From NCBI GenBank assembly GCA_016165875.1, contig JABBOT010000002.1, positions 2,257,540 through 2,321,539 on the forward strand: a DNA stretch of 64,000 nucleotides, written 5' to 3'. The position numbers and the translations under genes are program-made. Below, piece after piece: positions 26,085 to 38,554 of the stretch; the first letter of the stretch is position 1; every line of letters begins with the position of its first letter. The DNA comes from Acanthopleura granulata. Lineage: Eukaryota; Mollusca; Polyplacophora; Chitonida; Chitonidae. Below the pieces are notes generated by a model that saw only the letters and a program-made list of their open reading frames with translations, ran no database searches and was not told where the DNA came from.

Positions 26085-27239
26085 TTTAACAACTGTAACT
26101 TTCAGTCGTAGTCACTGAACTCGTCAACACAACGTGTACTCACTCATTGTTTGTTCACCTATGACACATCCTAAATCCTGTCATGTATAATTTTACATCG
26201 CATTCCATGACTGCATCAGTAGTCACGTGGACGGATTTGTGTTTAAATTTTACGTCAAGGTATTCGACAGGATCGCATATATGTAGACGGGGAATATCTC
26301 TTTCTTTTTTTTTTAACTGTTTTTTCGTTTTTAAACACATTCAGGTATATGTGAACAACACCTTTAATTTAAACCAATACCGTGAACAAACACACGTTAT
26401 GAGTGTGGAATGTCCGCGAGTTAAAGTCAACAATTTATATAGACCCGTGTTTGCCAGGATATAAGATATCAGTGCTTGGGCACGGAATGGGTATGCGCAA
26501 TATTGACTTATTGTGTTCTTTAACGTATGGCTCACTCATGTTGACCTATAGACATGTTATGACATTTACTCATCAGAGCTAACACAGTGGAGTTTTTATA
26601 CTGCTAAATAGAGAGGCCAAGTTGAGCGAAAAGCATAACTTAATCCCGTCTCCAGACACTATATATCTGAGTGAAATCAGTGTAGTGACCTTCCTCTTTG
26701 TACAAAGCGCCTTCCTCCTTTGCTTTTGACGTTATTTTCTGTCTTCAGAGAAAGCTTTACTACTCCAGCCCTTTACATCCTATAACTATAGCTATTATAC
26801 AATACAGTTTATCCTGTGGAAAAAAATCTACCGCGAAAAAAATCAAATAAATTCCCAGATCTTCGCTGAATAACATTCAGCGCATGAAGAGGAAGGTTTC
26901 ATTCGACTGACGCATCCTTCAGCGTAGATAACTGATAATTAGACCCTGTGAGAAATATATATTTGTCCGTTGTCCAAAAATGGCGTATTTATCTGAAAGC
27001 AAATCTTAAAATAACCCCTCGCTCCAACTGTCACCAGTTTTTTTTATTACTATTATTTTTTTTTTTAAATACAAGTTTTAGGACAATACTGATTATACAC
27101 TCTCATTGGATCGTGTGCAAATCTGCGATCCTCGCCACTTCCGTTTCGGTCCGTGTGCAGCATGATTTAGATATGGTTGCACATACAAGTAGATTTTATC
27201 ACGCGATTCATCCCGAGATCACCCGCGCACGAATCGTAG
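26085..27239. other. No gene recognised
   Basis: T-rich tracts at 26300-26325 and 27039-27066; ORFs up to 99 codons are not recognisable. Confidence 0.5.
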
Positions 27240-27930
27240 TGATGTGAGAATTGTCCAACTGTTGGTGTGGATAAAACTTTTCAATTTGACGTAGACAGGC
27301 ATATGTGCATGATGTGACGATTATCCAACTCTACATATAGATAATTTTTTTTGGATATGGGCATGCATGTGTGCATGATGAGAAGATAATCCAGCGGTGG
27401 ATGTAGATGAAGTCTTTTGATATAGGCATGTGTGCATGATATAAAGGTTATTCAACCGTGGATGTACGAAAACTTTTTTGATGTAGGCATGTGTGCGTGT
27501 TTAGAAGATTATTCAACGGTTCATGTATAGGTAAACGTTCCTTGAAATAGACAGATGTACATGAAGTTAAGTATCCAGTTACACGTGGATTCGAATAAAG
27601 AGCTTCGAAGTATGGGTGCAGAGAAAGAGTATCCAGCTGTGGCTGAAAAGAGATTATCCAAATGTGGATGCAGAGAGAGTACCCAACTATGGATGTGGAA
27701 AGAGTATCCAACTGTGGATGTATACACAGAGTAACCAACTGTGTGTGTTAAGTGAAGAATAACCAACCGTGAATGTAGGTGAATCGGTGGATGTAAATAC
27801 AGAATAACCATCTGTGGATGTACATAATGAGTAACCAACTGCGGATGTAGATACCAGTAAAGAGTATCCTTCTGTTGATTTATAGATGAAAAGATAACCA
27901 ACTTTGGACGTAAATATATGCATGTGTGTG
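27240..27930 (+). repeat. Degenerate satellite: about 60-66-bp units grading into about 30-bp units
   Basis: The first half repeats GGCATGTGTGCATGAT...TTATCCAAC.GTGGATGTA at offsets of 66, 60 and 62 bases. From about 27600 the core GAGTATCCAACTGTGGATGT recurs every 28-32 bases. ORFs of 96-126 codons on the minus strand (rich in VGYS / STVGYS) are translations of the repeat. Confidence 0.88.
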
Positions 27931-30900
27931 CGTGCGTTCATGGATGAGAGATATAGTGGAGGGCGCGTGTGCTTTGAGATCGTAGACTGCGTGTGTGGAT
28001 AAACCATCACAATGTGTAGAGAGAGAGTATAACTGACTGCAACATATATGGTTCATTGGGCATGAATACTGGTGTAACTGTTAATATGACTATAGATGAT
28101 GTAATGGTGTGGACAGAGTAAATATATACTGAGGCATATCCTAACACTTCGTCCTTTTCATGTGTACGTAAGTGTATACAGTGGACATAACACATGGCTG
28201 TTATAGGTAATTAAATGTAATAAAGCGCCATCTTGGATGTGGTATTTTCTATTGATATACAAACTGTATATGATACGATACCCCAGACGCTGTGCGATTT
28301 TCAAACGGTAGGGGTATTATATAATATTGGTGTCTACAGACAAGCAAACCTTCACATCTCCAATCTAGCGGTGATAATCCAGCCGAGGCCTTGTTAGCAT
28401 TGAGCCTCACAATCTTGTCTCTGTATCGTCGACCTTCTCATGCGGCTGTCAATGCTGGCTATGCGCAGAATCAACGGACATGCGTAATGGAGAATGCGTA
28501 ATATGACAAGGTGCCGTGTCCATCGTCTGATGGCACGGAGGTATCAAGGCCGATATCTGAGATTACTCAGGGCCTCATCAACGGAATATTTATCTTTGGG
28601 GTTTTGAATAAAAAAAATAACTTTTTCTCGGCAAATTTAGAAATCATGGAAGGGAAGTTCACCTGTTTTTTACAAATTAGACATTTGACCTTGACGGCAT
28701 CGGGAGATTTTCAAACATGTGACGAGTGTACGAACACAACGATTCTATTCCCCACACCCCCACCCCCCAACCGGCTTTCAGGCTGTGTTTGAGTTTGAAC
28801 GAGTGTCCAATAAGAAACGCAGAATCGAAAAGTTGGTGTAAATATACGCCGTATACATACGCCGTTTCTGTTTCGATTCAAAAATCAAATCCCTGTTCTT
28901 CATGGTAATATACTACAAAGGGGCAATTTTAATAAATTCCCAGTTCTTGTTTCGCAAAGAGGAATCAGTGCCGTGACCTTGGTCTTTAGCCAAAGGTGTT
29001 TTAATATCCACATGGTCATATATGGTCTGTGTTAAGATCACTTTAAAGTGACTCTGTACATGTTCTCAGCCACTGTGACGAATAAGCTGGCGTACAACTC
29101 CGGGGTATATGATGATAAATCTGCGATACTCTGACACGACCCCAGCGCGCTGTACATCATATAAAGGTTACTCGCATTCGGATTATTTATTACCTCGTTG
29201 AGGACACACTTTTATCACTAATGAACACGGGTAGATGAAGCCAGGTATAGACGGCTACCCGCAGTGTGAACGATAGGCTGTCAAACGATTCAGTTAGCCA
29301 CACATTCCAGTAGTTCACATAATAACAAAGAGCACAGAATGTGTCCCTGTCCTATACCCCCAGTGACCTGTATGTATACCCCAGTTCAAATAGACAGGAA
29401 ACAGCGTGTTATTTAGACTGAATAAATGACAAATGCGTAACACCAGTACCATAGAGCCTGTGAGGTCAGCGATGGGTATTCTGTTCGCATTTTCCAGTTT
29501 TACCTATGCTAGGACGTTTATATACAGTCTCTTATCTCAACCAACAGGTTCAACATCAGCCAGTTTCTGTGCATATGCAAACGTGTGTCTGATATAAATA
29601 CACGAACATATAGACGATATTTGTGTATGACGGGAAGAGTATATATTTGGTCTGTGTACGCTGCATCCCATGTTTTGATTGTATGTATATTGAGAGCAGT
29701 TGGGTGAGCTGTATTGAGCAGTGCGCTTGAAAACATAACAGAGCATAATAATTATAGCATATATGGCACATGACAATCAAACACGTATCGGGTGTCATGG
29801 ATACCACGTTTTAAGATTTCTTTATTTACGTGAACCTGTAGTACTCTTTTTGTTGGAGCTTGGATCACGTCATGTAAAAAGGTGTCCCGAGTACAATAAG
29901 ATTTAAATCAGGTAGATTTCCTTTGTAGTTTTACATATATGTACCCATGTTACTCATGGGTCGATCCTTTTCTGCTATACCGATTATGCGAATTGCCTTC
30001 TGACTCTCCCTTACATGCCTTTTACAGATATAAGACAAGCTATTTTTTTTTCTGTTTGAAATTCGAAATACACCTCCTCTTTGTATGTCTGTGTGAGTTG
30101 GTGTATGACCAACTAGTATTTACTTCTCGTCTTAAAAAAAAAAATTGCCACCTGAGTAGATGTCAATCCCGGTATATGTTGCCTTGTTTCCGAATGAGAA
30201 CAACAGAACGTACCATTGTTTGTGAGAGCGACTCGGTGTTTTAGCCTCCGTGTACATACGTCAGTAGAACTATTCGTGATTGCTTGACGAATTTCTTGTT
30301 TTCCAGGTCATTAATTCTAACGCGATTACACAGTGCTTTGTTGAATGGTACAGATGTGTCAAATAGGCTGGTGTAGAGCGTTATAAGTACATGCACGGGT
30401 ACTTACATACGTAAGTGCGCCAAACACAGGTGCCCTTTTACTGCTCTGTGCTATTCTGGCACATATTGAAGCAGCACTGAACTTCTTAACTAAACATAGC
30501 CCGTCAAATCTGTCGACATGTGTGTTTATCCATTTAGCCTCCATTATCCTGCGGGCTATGAGGGTACACAAATATTGGTATAGTATATAACGCCGTATTT
30601 TTGGACCTTCTTACCCAGTCAATTCGAGGCGCCGATAAAAATCATAATCAGTGATAAAAAGGGGGGCAATTAGCTGTTTGATCTGCATTACCATTCCCGA
30701 ATAAGTAGCGTTTTTTCCGTTTGGCCACCCAGCTGGAAATCATCGCCTTAACTGACGAAAGATCCGAAGATAGACGGCGTTATTTTCAGATTTTCTCAGT
30801 ATTTCACCACAGTTAATCCTGAACTGATTTGCATATACATTTGTTCACAGGCTTAATTAAGCGTTAGTGACCGTCTACATGTGGTACAGCGGCTCTACCA

Positions 30901-33114
30901 TCAAAGACGGCCCGCTTACAGCTTGTACGTCTTAAATACTCAGCCATTTTAGTCTGATAAGCCGTCCCGGGTGTTTTGGGGGAATAAACGCACTAGTCAT
31001 CGCTTCATGGGAAATCTGGTCTACCTTCCGCACGTAGCATACGGGTCACTGGATACACTTTTTAAGAGCTACAGAAGGGCATTCTGTGATGTAGACTGTT
31101 GAAGAACAAGACATCGTCAAGCCCGCCTTCGTTAAGCATTAAATACAAGTCACTTGTTCGGTAAGTTCAGCACTGTTCATTCCAGCGGTTGTCAACCTAC
31201 GTCGCAAATCCCCTTACAATTTATTGCATTTGAATTCGCCTGGCATATTTTCTTTGCCAATTTAAATATATTGTTTTAAACTACGTTAGAAGCATGCGTG
31301 TAGGCCTTTGTAATACATTAACAACATAACAAGCCAAATGTGAACTTTTTGGTATATAGGTAGCTCTGTCTACAGCTTTTCTCACCAAATTTAATTTGCC
31401 GCATATCAAAGTGTTTTAGGACCTTATATTGTTGCTTCTAAAACAGAGTTATTTATTGATTTTGCTGTCTTATTTTCATCAGCTTCTGTATTTATGCTGC
31501 GCTGGGCTATTACGATAAGCTCGTTTAGCAATAGCTTCTTGTTACAGATGCCTGGGATTTTTGCATTTGGAGACAAATGTTTCAATCCATTTCATTTCAG
31601 TGTCCGTTTTGTAGGATTCATGCTCATTCACATGCTTTGATGGAAAACACTGATTTTGATAGCAATAGTTATTGCCGGAAAACGCATGGTAATTTATATC
31701 TTGAAGTTTCGGTTGTAGCCTTGACTTTTCGTTTTATATTTGACTTTTACCCAAAGGAGAGTATGTGTTCTACAAAGCGGTCAACGAAGCCTCTAAACAC
31801 ACCTGACACGCCATTGTCGTCACGATGGTGTCGGGCAGATACGGCATCCATGCTAGAGTTGCACAACCTCTATTTCTAACTTGTAACCCCGTGTGCCGGG
31901 CTCCGTTGCACGGCCTGATATTTATCACCCCACCCCCCAACCCCCGTCTTCGTATCTTCACCTACAAGGACTGCAGGCAGGCCTAGGGGTTGAGGGCTAT
32001 ATAGAATTACATTATCCCTGACTGTTTACACGCTTGAAATACTCTGATAAGATGAGTATTGGAGCCGAGTTATGGTTGCGGTGCACTGATTAGAAACGCC
32101 CAGACACTATGCATGTGTGAATAAAGCAGAAGATACTGGGCGGAAAATTAAAACGCTCCGATTGAAGATTGAATTAAGATGGGACTATCCTGTTTTGACT
32201 GAATTAATGGTCACCACGTTGAGTTAAGAAGGGACCGGCCTGCTGGCTGTAGATTCCTATACGGCCGCGCCGATTTACAGGATAAGAAGAATGAAAAGAG
32301 CTGAGGGACAGTGTAGGTTAGGTAAGTACTTATTGTCACGAAGAGAGAAATGACCACATCACATTAAATAGATTACATCCGGGATCAAACTAGTCTGAAT
32401 ATCTGCGTGGAGAACTGTGTTAGCAGCAACAAGTCGACTTCAGCTTTCTGGATAATATATTAACACATACAAGTACGCAAATCCCTGCTGTGTTAGAACA
32501 GTTGCTGTGACCTTGCTCATTCCTTGTTCGATCTCATTTGACAACCACTATAAATGGAGAAACTCCCCTCTTAACTGTATTAAGTGGACACTTGAGAATT
32601 CGATGTTTAAATCCATCAAAGAACGTGTATATTACGTGTCAAACTTGTCTAATCACAAAATGTCAAACCGTCAATCTTGTGTCGTGTGGATTGTTTTTTT
32701 TTTCTTTTTTTTTTTCTTTTTTCTGTACAGGTTTTTTACTTAGAAGTGAAATATCTATAGCGCATGTCCGAAGTTTTCTTGAGCTTCCGAATGCGTATGT
32801 TTGGATGAACGATTGTTCCACGCTGGTTAGATTATAGAGGAACACGTATCTTGTTAATAGAAAACCACTCAGTTATAATTACATGTATGCGCTTAGATCG
32901 TATGGCCTGTACACATACAGCATCCGTTAAGCCAGAATCATTCATTCATTCATACAGCATCTTATACTGTCTGGACATGCGTCATATATAAATAGTGGTA
33001 GTTGTACATTCTAATTTGTCTTTCACGTGGTTGTTGATGCTGTGTGGCCTAAACGTAGTTCGTGATAGGGCATACATTTGGCATTAGAGTGTAAGAACTC
33101 TGGGACACCTGGAC
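27931..33114. other. Gene desert, no gene recognised
   Basis: A strong isolated donor-like site GTAAGT at 31161. A C-rich run at 28748-28770 and another at 31928-31945. A long T tract at 32694-32722 is pyrimidine-tract-like and followed by TACAG (32727-32731), but the frame after it is short and unconvincing. Confidence 0.5.
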
Positions 33115-33230
33115 GTATATATAAAAGTACCACATACTGAACCAAGTTATCTGAACACATCGTGATGTACAACGCTCATCTCTCTGAGAACTGAACATTA
33201 CCTGTTGTCAATGTTAAAGGTATAAGGTAG
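33115..33230 (+). promoter_or_regulatory. TATA box followed by short exon-like segment and splice donor
   Basis: TATATATAAAAG (33116-33127) contains the canonical TATAAAAG. About 100 bases later is AAG|GTAGGT with exon end at 33226. A start about 30 bases after the TATA box would give a leader exon near 75 bases. It lies on the gene A strand, 8.3 kb upstream of the gene A acceptor. TATA-like strings are frequent in AT-rich DNA, so this is a candidate only. Confidence 0.25.
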
Positions 33231-35812
33231 GTGTAATATTGATTTTCGTGATTGATCATTCCAAAGTGTACCAAAACTTATTGAATTAGGTAAAACCGTT
33301 CATTTTACCGGAGTGTTAGATTGGAATTATGCTCTAGAACTATCTAGACGAGACACGAGGGGCCATTGCCTTCGAACTTCTCACGAACATTATTTTTCTC
33401 CCGTAAATATAATTCTGCCTCACGAGACTGCAACACATAGTATGCCTTTTATAATTTCTGGGGAAAGTCCCCATATAAAGTTTTGTTTCTCCCCAGAATA
33501 ATTTAAATGGCCGAAAGATATATTATTTGTTGAATAAACATGAGTGTAGATTTTTTTTTTCAGAGGCCACACGCATGCTTGTGTGGTTTCTTGACAAGCA
33601 TCCGAGTTTAATAATTTCTTCTTTACGACAAGTCCTCATTAACATACCATCTGATACACATCAGGATGGGCTGACCCTTCCATATAAAGGTTTCTAAATT
33701 TATGCAAGCAGTTTTTTGAAATGGAAGAAAAGGAGTTCAGGCCTATATTTTAAGCTGAATAGAGGATGAAACATCTGGTCAAGAGTATTTTAACTGGCTG
33801 AATGCTCATTAGAAGCTTAATCATTGGGAATCTCGGCATCTGGACATCAAATGTGAGAAGGACATAGGGATGAAAAATGGTGATGAGTTATACTGTGGTG
33901 AGTTTACACGTGGTATGTAAAGAATTCGAGGCGTGTGGTCATTGTCTGGTCAGCCGTCTGTCATTTAAGCTGACCGCTAGCAACAGTCCGGAGTGACAAC
34001 TGACCAACTGGTTTGACCAGACGGTCGAAATCGGCTATTGTCAGTTTGTGACAAAACGAGTGTAGGCGACTATCCATTTCATCTTCTCAAGACATATTAA
34101 AGCTGTGGAATATTCAATGAGCCTTCACTGGCATTGACTGAATTCTCCGTTGATATGGTAGCTTAACACATTAATCTGACTGACCGCGTCTGAACGCTCT
34201 TATTCCACGGGTTTCCCATTATAGGTACTCATCACTCGGAATAAAAAAAAATTAAAAGAAAAAAGAAAAAAAAGCAGGCGTTTTTCAACCAGTCTAGAAT
34301 GAATAGCAGAGCTATTCTAGAAAACGTTGTCCTTTGAGAACCCCCAATTTTACGATTACCAGAATAAGAGAGAGTGCTTTGTCGAAGTATGATACACGCC
34401 TGGATATACTTGAGCGATTTAGTGTAAAAAAAACCCGACAGAATGAGTTTTTTGAATGACACTTTAATCGAATTTCTTAATCCCATTTTGTTCACATTCA
34501 GAAATACATGTATGCCTGAAGTACAACTAGGTCTCAGTTATACAGCCATTGCGAGTTTGAGTAAAAAGTACATAATGGCCTGTGTCGGAGAGTATGTGTA
34601 AGATGTTTTGCTACATATATACATAGACATCCAGAATCAGATGTGTTCTACGGTGTTACCAAGATCTTAGATTTATATCTTGTACTATAGTTTGTAAGAT
34701 GCCAGTGGTAGAACTGCCAACTTCGTGTACGGTAAGCTAGTCCTGTGAACTGGGTACATATATCATTATTTTCTGGAAATTCAGAAAAGTCCTAAAAAGT
34801 TGATATTAGTGATTGCTAACACGTTGACTGAAGATACCTTCATTATGGTGCGGTAGGAACTTCACATTTTGTGTGACGAACCACTGCAAGTGCTGGTGAT
34901 TACAATTCATCTCTCTATGTTCCACATTTTCTCACTGAATACTTGGAAAATGCTGTAAAGAATGCGTTTCTGAATAAATCCACTTAACATAAATGGTTTA
35001 ATTCTTTACCAGTTGTTACGAGCTCGAACTGGCTGAAACAAAGAACGATCGGACTCAAATGTTTTGAGTTAGTCGAACCCCACGTCTGAATAAAACATAA
35101 CATAATGCTTTAACGTTTTACATCCCTGTTGTACTGTTATTGCAATGTCCAAATAAAAAATTCAGAGCATAAATACGAAACACAGGATCACCCTGGAACA
35201 CACGCTTCATTAACAATATAAGCCATCGCAAGGAGGTTACCCGCTTTTGATTTTAATTATGTATCTATGCCAACTTCCCTTGCGGAAATTGCAGGCAATT
35301 AAAGGTTAAAATGGTTTGATTCTTTTGTTGACATTACACAGACCAAGTTTTTTGCGAAACCGCATCCATTCACGAGGTATATTTACGTAAGCCCCAACAC
35401 ACAAAGTTGGTGACAAACATTTATACAACCCACGCGAACATTTGTACACAAAATAGACATGGACAATAAGCACATACTTAAGTCAATCCAGTGGGTAAAC
35501 ACGATATAGGATGTAAACTATGATTTGTGGGTGTGAACGATACAAAGAAGTGTTGTTCTTCAAACTAAATACTCCATACACCCCGCTGTAATGTCTTATT
35601 GTCAGTGAAATCAGAAGACTACATCTGCAGAATATTAATATTCCACATATATTCTGAATTTGTGCAAGAGAATAAACCTTAAGGTCGAAGGTATGCGAGT
35701 GAGAATTACTGTTTGATATTCCAAATAAAATGCCATATGTTGAGAAATCATGATTTCAAAAGTAAAGAAAAGCTGAGGAGGAATAGAGAAGACTGTGACT
35801 TGACCGAATTTG
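33231..35812. other. No gene recognised
   Basis: A purine-rich A tract at 34240-34275. Nothing else supportable. Confidence 0.55.
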
Positions 35813-36000
35813 GCCCTTACGTTACTGATGCGCGTTTTACCCATGGGTTATTGATGCCGCATTTTACCCTAAGGTTATTGATGCCACATTGTACTCAAAT
35901 TTTGCCCTTACATTACTGATGCCGAATTTTACCCTTACGTTATGGATGCCGCGTTTCACCTGTAAGTTACTGGTGTCGTATTTCACCCTTAAGCTGATTA
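35813..36000 (+). repeat. Minisatellite, 27-bp unit, about six copies
   Basis: Units CCCTTACGTTACTGATGCCG + CATTTTA; an 11-base interruption (CTCAAATTTTG) sits after the third unit. In-frame period; the 80-codon minus-strand ORF across it is repeat-derived. Confidence 0.88.
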
Positions 36001-37134
36001 TGACTCTCTTAGCATTCGATGACTGAGGAAGCCATTGTCCTGTCCCTCGCTCACGTATCACTCGATCACGTCTGACACACTGATACCTTAACAGTCTTAA
36101 AGTCAAATGTTGGTGTGTCTAATGCTGATGGTATAGCTGTTATCACATCCATTTAAATCCTCTCATTCTCTGCTTGGCTGGTCCCAGACTGGAGTCGCTG
36201 AGAATTGTCTTCATTATGCTGGCCTGACATTATACATGTTGCTAATTTTGGAATTGCTCAGTGTCGTGTCGGCCGTTGAATTTCTGTTATGTTGGACATT
36301 GTGTAAGAGGCTTTCCGAACAGTTGCATGTTACACTGCATGTGGCCGGGCCTGGCATGTCTGATACCGGTCGGACGCCTCCAAATAATGTGACCTACTGT
36401 AATGAGAGGGAGGAATTGCAAAAAAGAAGAAAACAGTAATGAGCGGATTTACGGAGAGGATACATCACGGGGGTATCGCATGATGTCCATTTAGTGAAAT
36501 CCTCAGAAACTTAGCCTGATAATCGTGGCATTATGTACAGCAAACGTTCTACAGTGTTCTGTGAGATTGTGTCAGATTGAAAGCTACAGAATTGAAATCC
36601 CAGCATTATCAGTTCACTGACAAAAATCGGACAACGTTAGATTGACTTTTCAATGAGGATTTCGTTTCAAAACAATGATATTGTCCTATCTGTGTCAAGA
36701 AGTCCTGTTTATTTGACTCGCTCTGGTCAGTTTGAAGATATCACATGGTCGCACCATTTACCAGCAAAATTTATTTTCACTGTTTATAAGGCTGCAATTT
36801 AATCTGTTTTCATGGTTATCGACATTGTTCCAAGATAAAAGTATACTTATTTTATATGTTTATTCACTTTTCTTCATTCCTAATGAAATCTGGAGAATTC
36901 CAGAACGTTGAAGATTATGTGGATTGACTTTTAGTGACGAGAAGATCATATACCAAGTTCACAGTTTTACCGACATGGTGTATGGGATTGTATTAATGTG
37001 CACGAATATGTATCCAAAGGCACGTTCCTTCAGTAAGTTATATCGCCTTTAGTACATACATGAATACCGTGTACAAATTTTCGCTATTCAAGAACAAAGC
37101 GAAGGGATCATTGCGAGGAAGTCAATAGCTTAAG
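36001..37134. other. No gene recognised
   Basis: A 67-codon plus-strand ORF at 36236-36439 starts with a hydrophobic stretch resembling a signal peptide but has no other support. Confidence 0.45.
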
Positions 37135-37720
37135 GATCATCTAGACAGATTTAATCTCCGACTTGCCCTGATACTATGAACCGCGGCACAAAAGTGCGAA
37201 ATTTCCCCCAGTCAACGTCTCGAAAGAGAGGTTGTCTGTCGTTACGTCAAAGGAACGCCTCTTCCTCGTTAAGGATAGTGCCGAAAGGGCTGGGCAAAGG
37301 AGGGTCAAGGGTTAGGGGATCATTGAACCAGATTTAATCTCTAACTGTTTACAAGGGATTTACAGTGACACAACTTGTAACGGCCTTAGCGGATCCCCCC
37401 GGGGTCGCAGCTTGCCGTTAAGTCCCTAGTGTGAAGGGGGTCTAAGGTAATTTATTCGGCGCGGCAGTGCTCCGCTATTGTTCGTAAAAATGTAAATATT
37501 TTCCAGACGACTTGGTCATTTTATCGCCACTCAAGCATTGTCGGTCATTTCCTCACGCGGCTGCCCTTCCGGCGATATACTCGTCTCAACGCAGCCCCTC
37601 TGAGTTTCCGGCACCCCAATCGAGCCACGGCGTCGGGGGTAAGCCCTCACCTTGACTGGGATCACAGTCGGGGGCTCGAACCTAGAGGTAAGCGAGCTTG
37701 GATTACATGGCTTCTTCTCG
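37135..37720 (+). promoter_or_regulatory. CpG-rich patch upstream of gene A, candidate promoter or leader region
   Basis: Unlike the AT-rich surroundings, this segment contains many CG dinucleotides. Two donor-like sites occur, GGG|GTAAGC (exon end 37638) and GAG|GTAAGC (exon end 37687). It is 3.8 kb from the gene A acceptor, the closest GC-rich patch on that side. It opens with an imperfect 30-base direct repeat (about 37134 and 37317, sharing CAGATTTAATCTC). A lone tRNA B-box-like string on the minus strand (37673-37683) has no matching cloverleaf. Confidence 0.3.
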
Positions 37721-38357
37721 GCTTCTCGACACTTGAGTATTTATCTTGAGATGTTCTATAGCACTGCTGGTTGTTCTCGAGAGGCGATGATATAAAAGTC
37801 AAAATTCCCTCTGAAACAGGTTATTGCTGGACAATCTGCTATACCTGGTGCTTGCCACTGAATCACTTCTCTAGCAGGTAAGATCTCGGCATAGTCCTGT
37901 TGAATCGGTACAAATTTTGCCTGTACTGTAACCATCGACCTAAACACGCTGACTATGTCGGGTTTAATTAAGTCAGTTGAACTTTTTGGTGAGCCTGTGT
38001 GAGTATGTTTAATTAGTTTTTCTTGATAAATTTCCTTTACGATTTATAGTGCCATTGAAACGTCAACTGCTTCAAACACGAGATCTGATGCAATCTTTAT
38101 TGCAAACTGATACCCCAAGTTAGATTGATAACAATGTGACTCTAACGCATTCAAAACAGAACTAAACGTCATCTTGTGTGATGTGCACAATATGTTGCGG
38201 TATCTACGAGTGCCATTTGCCAGTGGGTGCATTATAAATAAATGATTACTGTCTTAAGCAACGCGGGAATGAGAACCCAGTAGGCCAGGATTGGAAGAGA
38301 ACCAAAGTATTATGGCTTAGCTCACCGTACATTGAACTATAACCTTATTTTAAATGG
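37721..38357. other. No gene recognised
   Basis: Two unremarkable minus-strand ORFs of 62-63 codons. Confidence 0.5.
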
Positions 38358-38554
38358 TTGCGGTCGCTGTGAGTTCAAGTCCAACTCATACTGGCTTCCT
38401 CTCCAGCCGTACGTGGAAAGTTCTGCCAGCAACCTGTGGATGATCTGGGTTTTCCCCGGGCTCTGTCCGATTTCCTCCCACCATAATCCTGACCGTCATC
38501 GTCTAAGTGAAATATTACTGAGTATGGCGTAAACACCAATCAAATAGATAAATA
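38358..38554 (+). repeat. tRNA-derived SINE, family 1, 5' truncated
   Basis: Begins inside the head at TGCGGTCGCTGTGAGTTCAA and runs through body and tail (GTAAACACCAATCAAATAG). The A-box part is absent. Confidence 0.88.

Noticed and set aside
27448..28010. Minus-strand ORFs of 96-126 codons rich in VGYS repeats
   Set aside because: Translations of the degenerate satellite; several frames are open over the same DNA.
37673..37683. tRNA B-box-like string on the minus strand
   Set aside because: The T-arm stem does not pair and no A-box or cloverleaf lies upstream on that strand.
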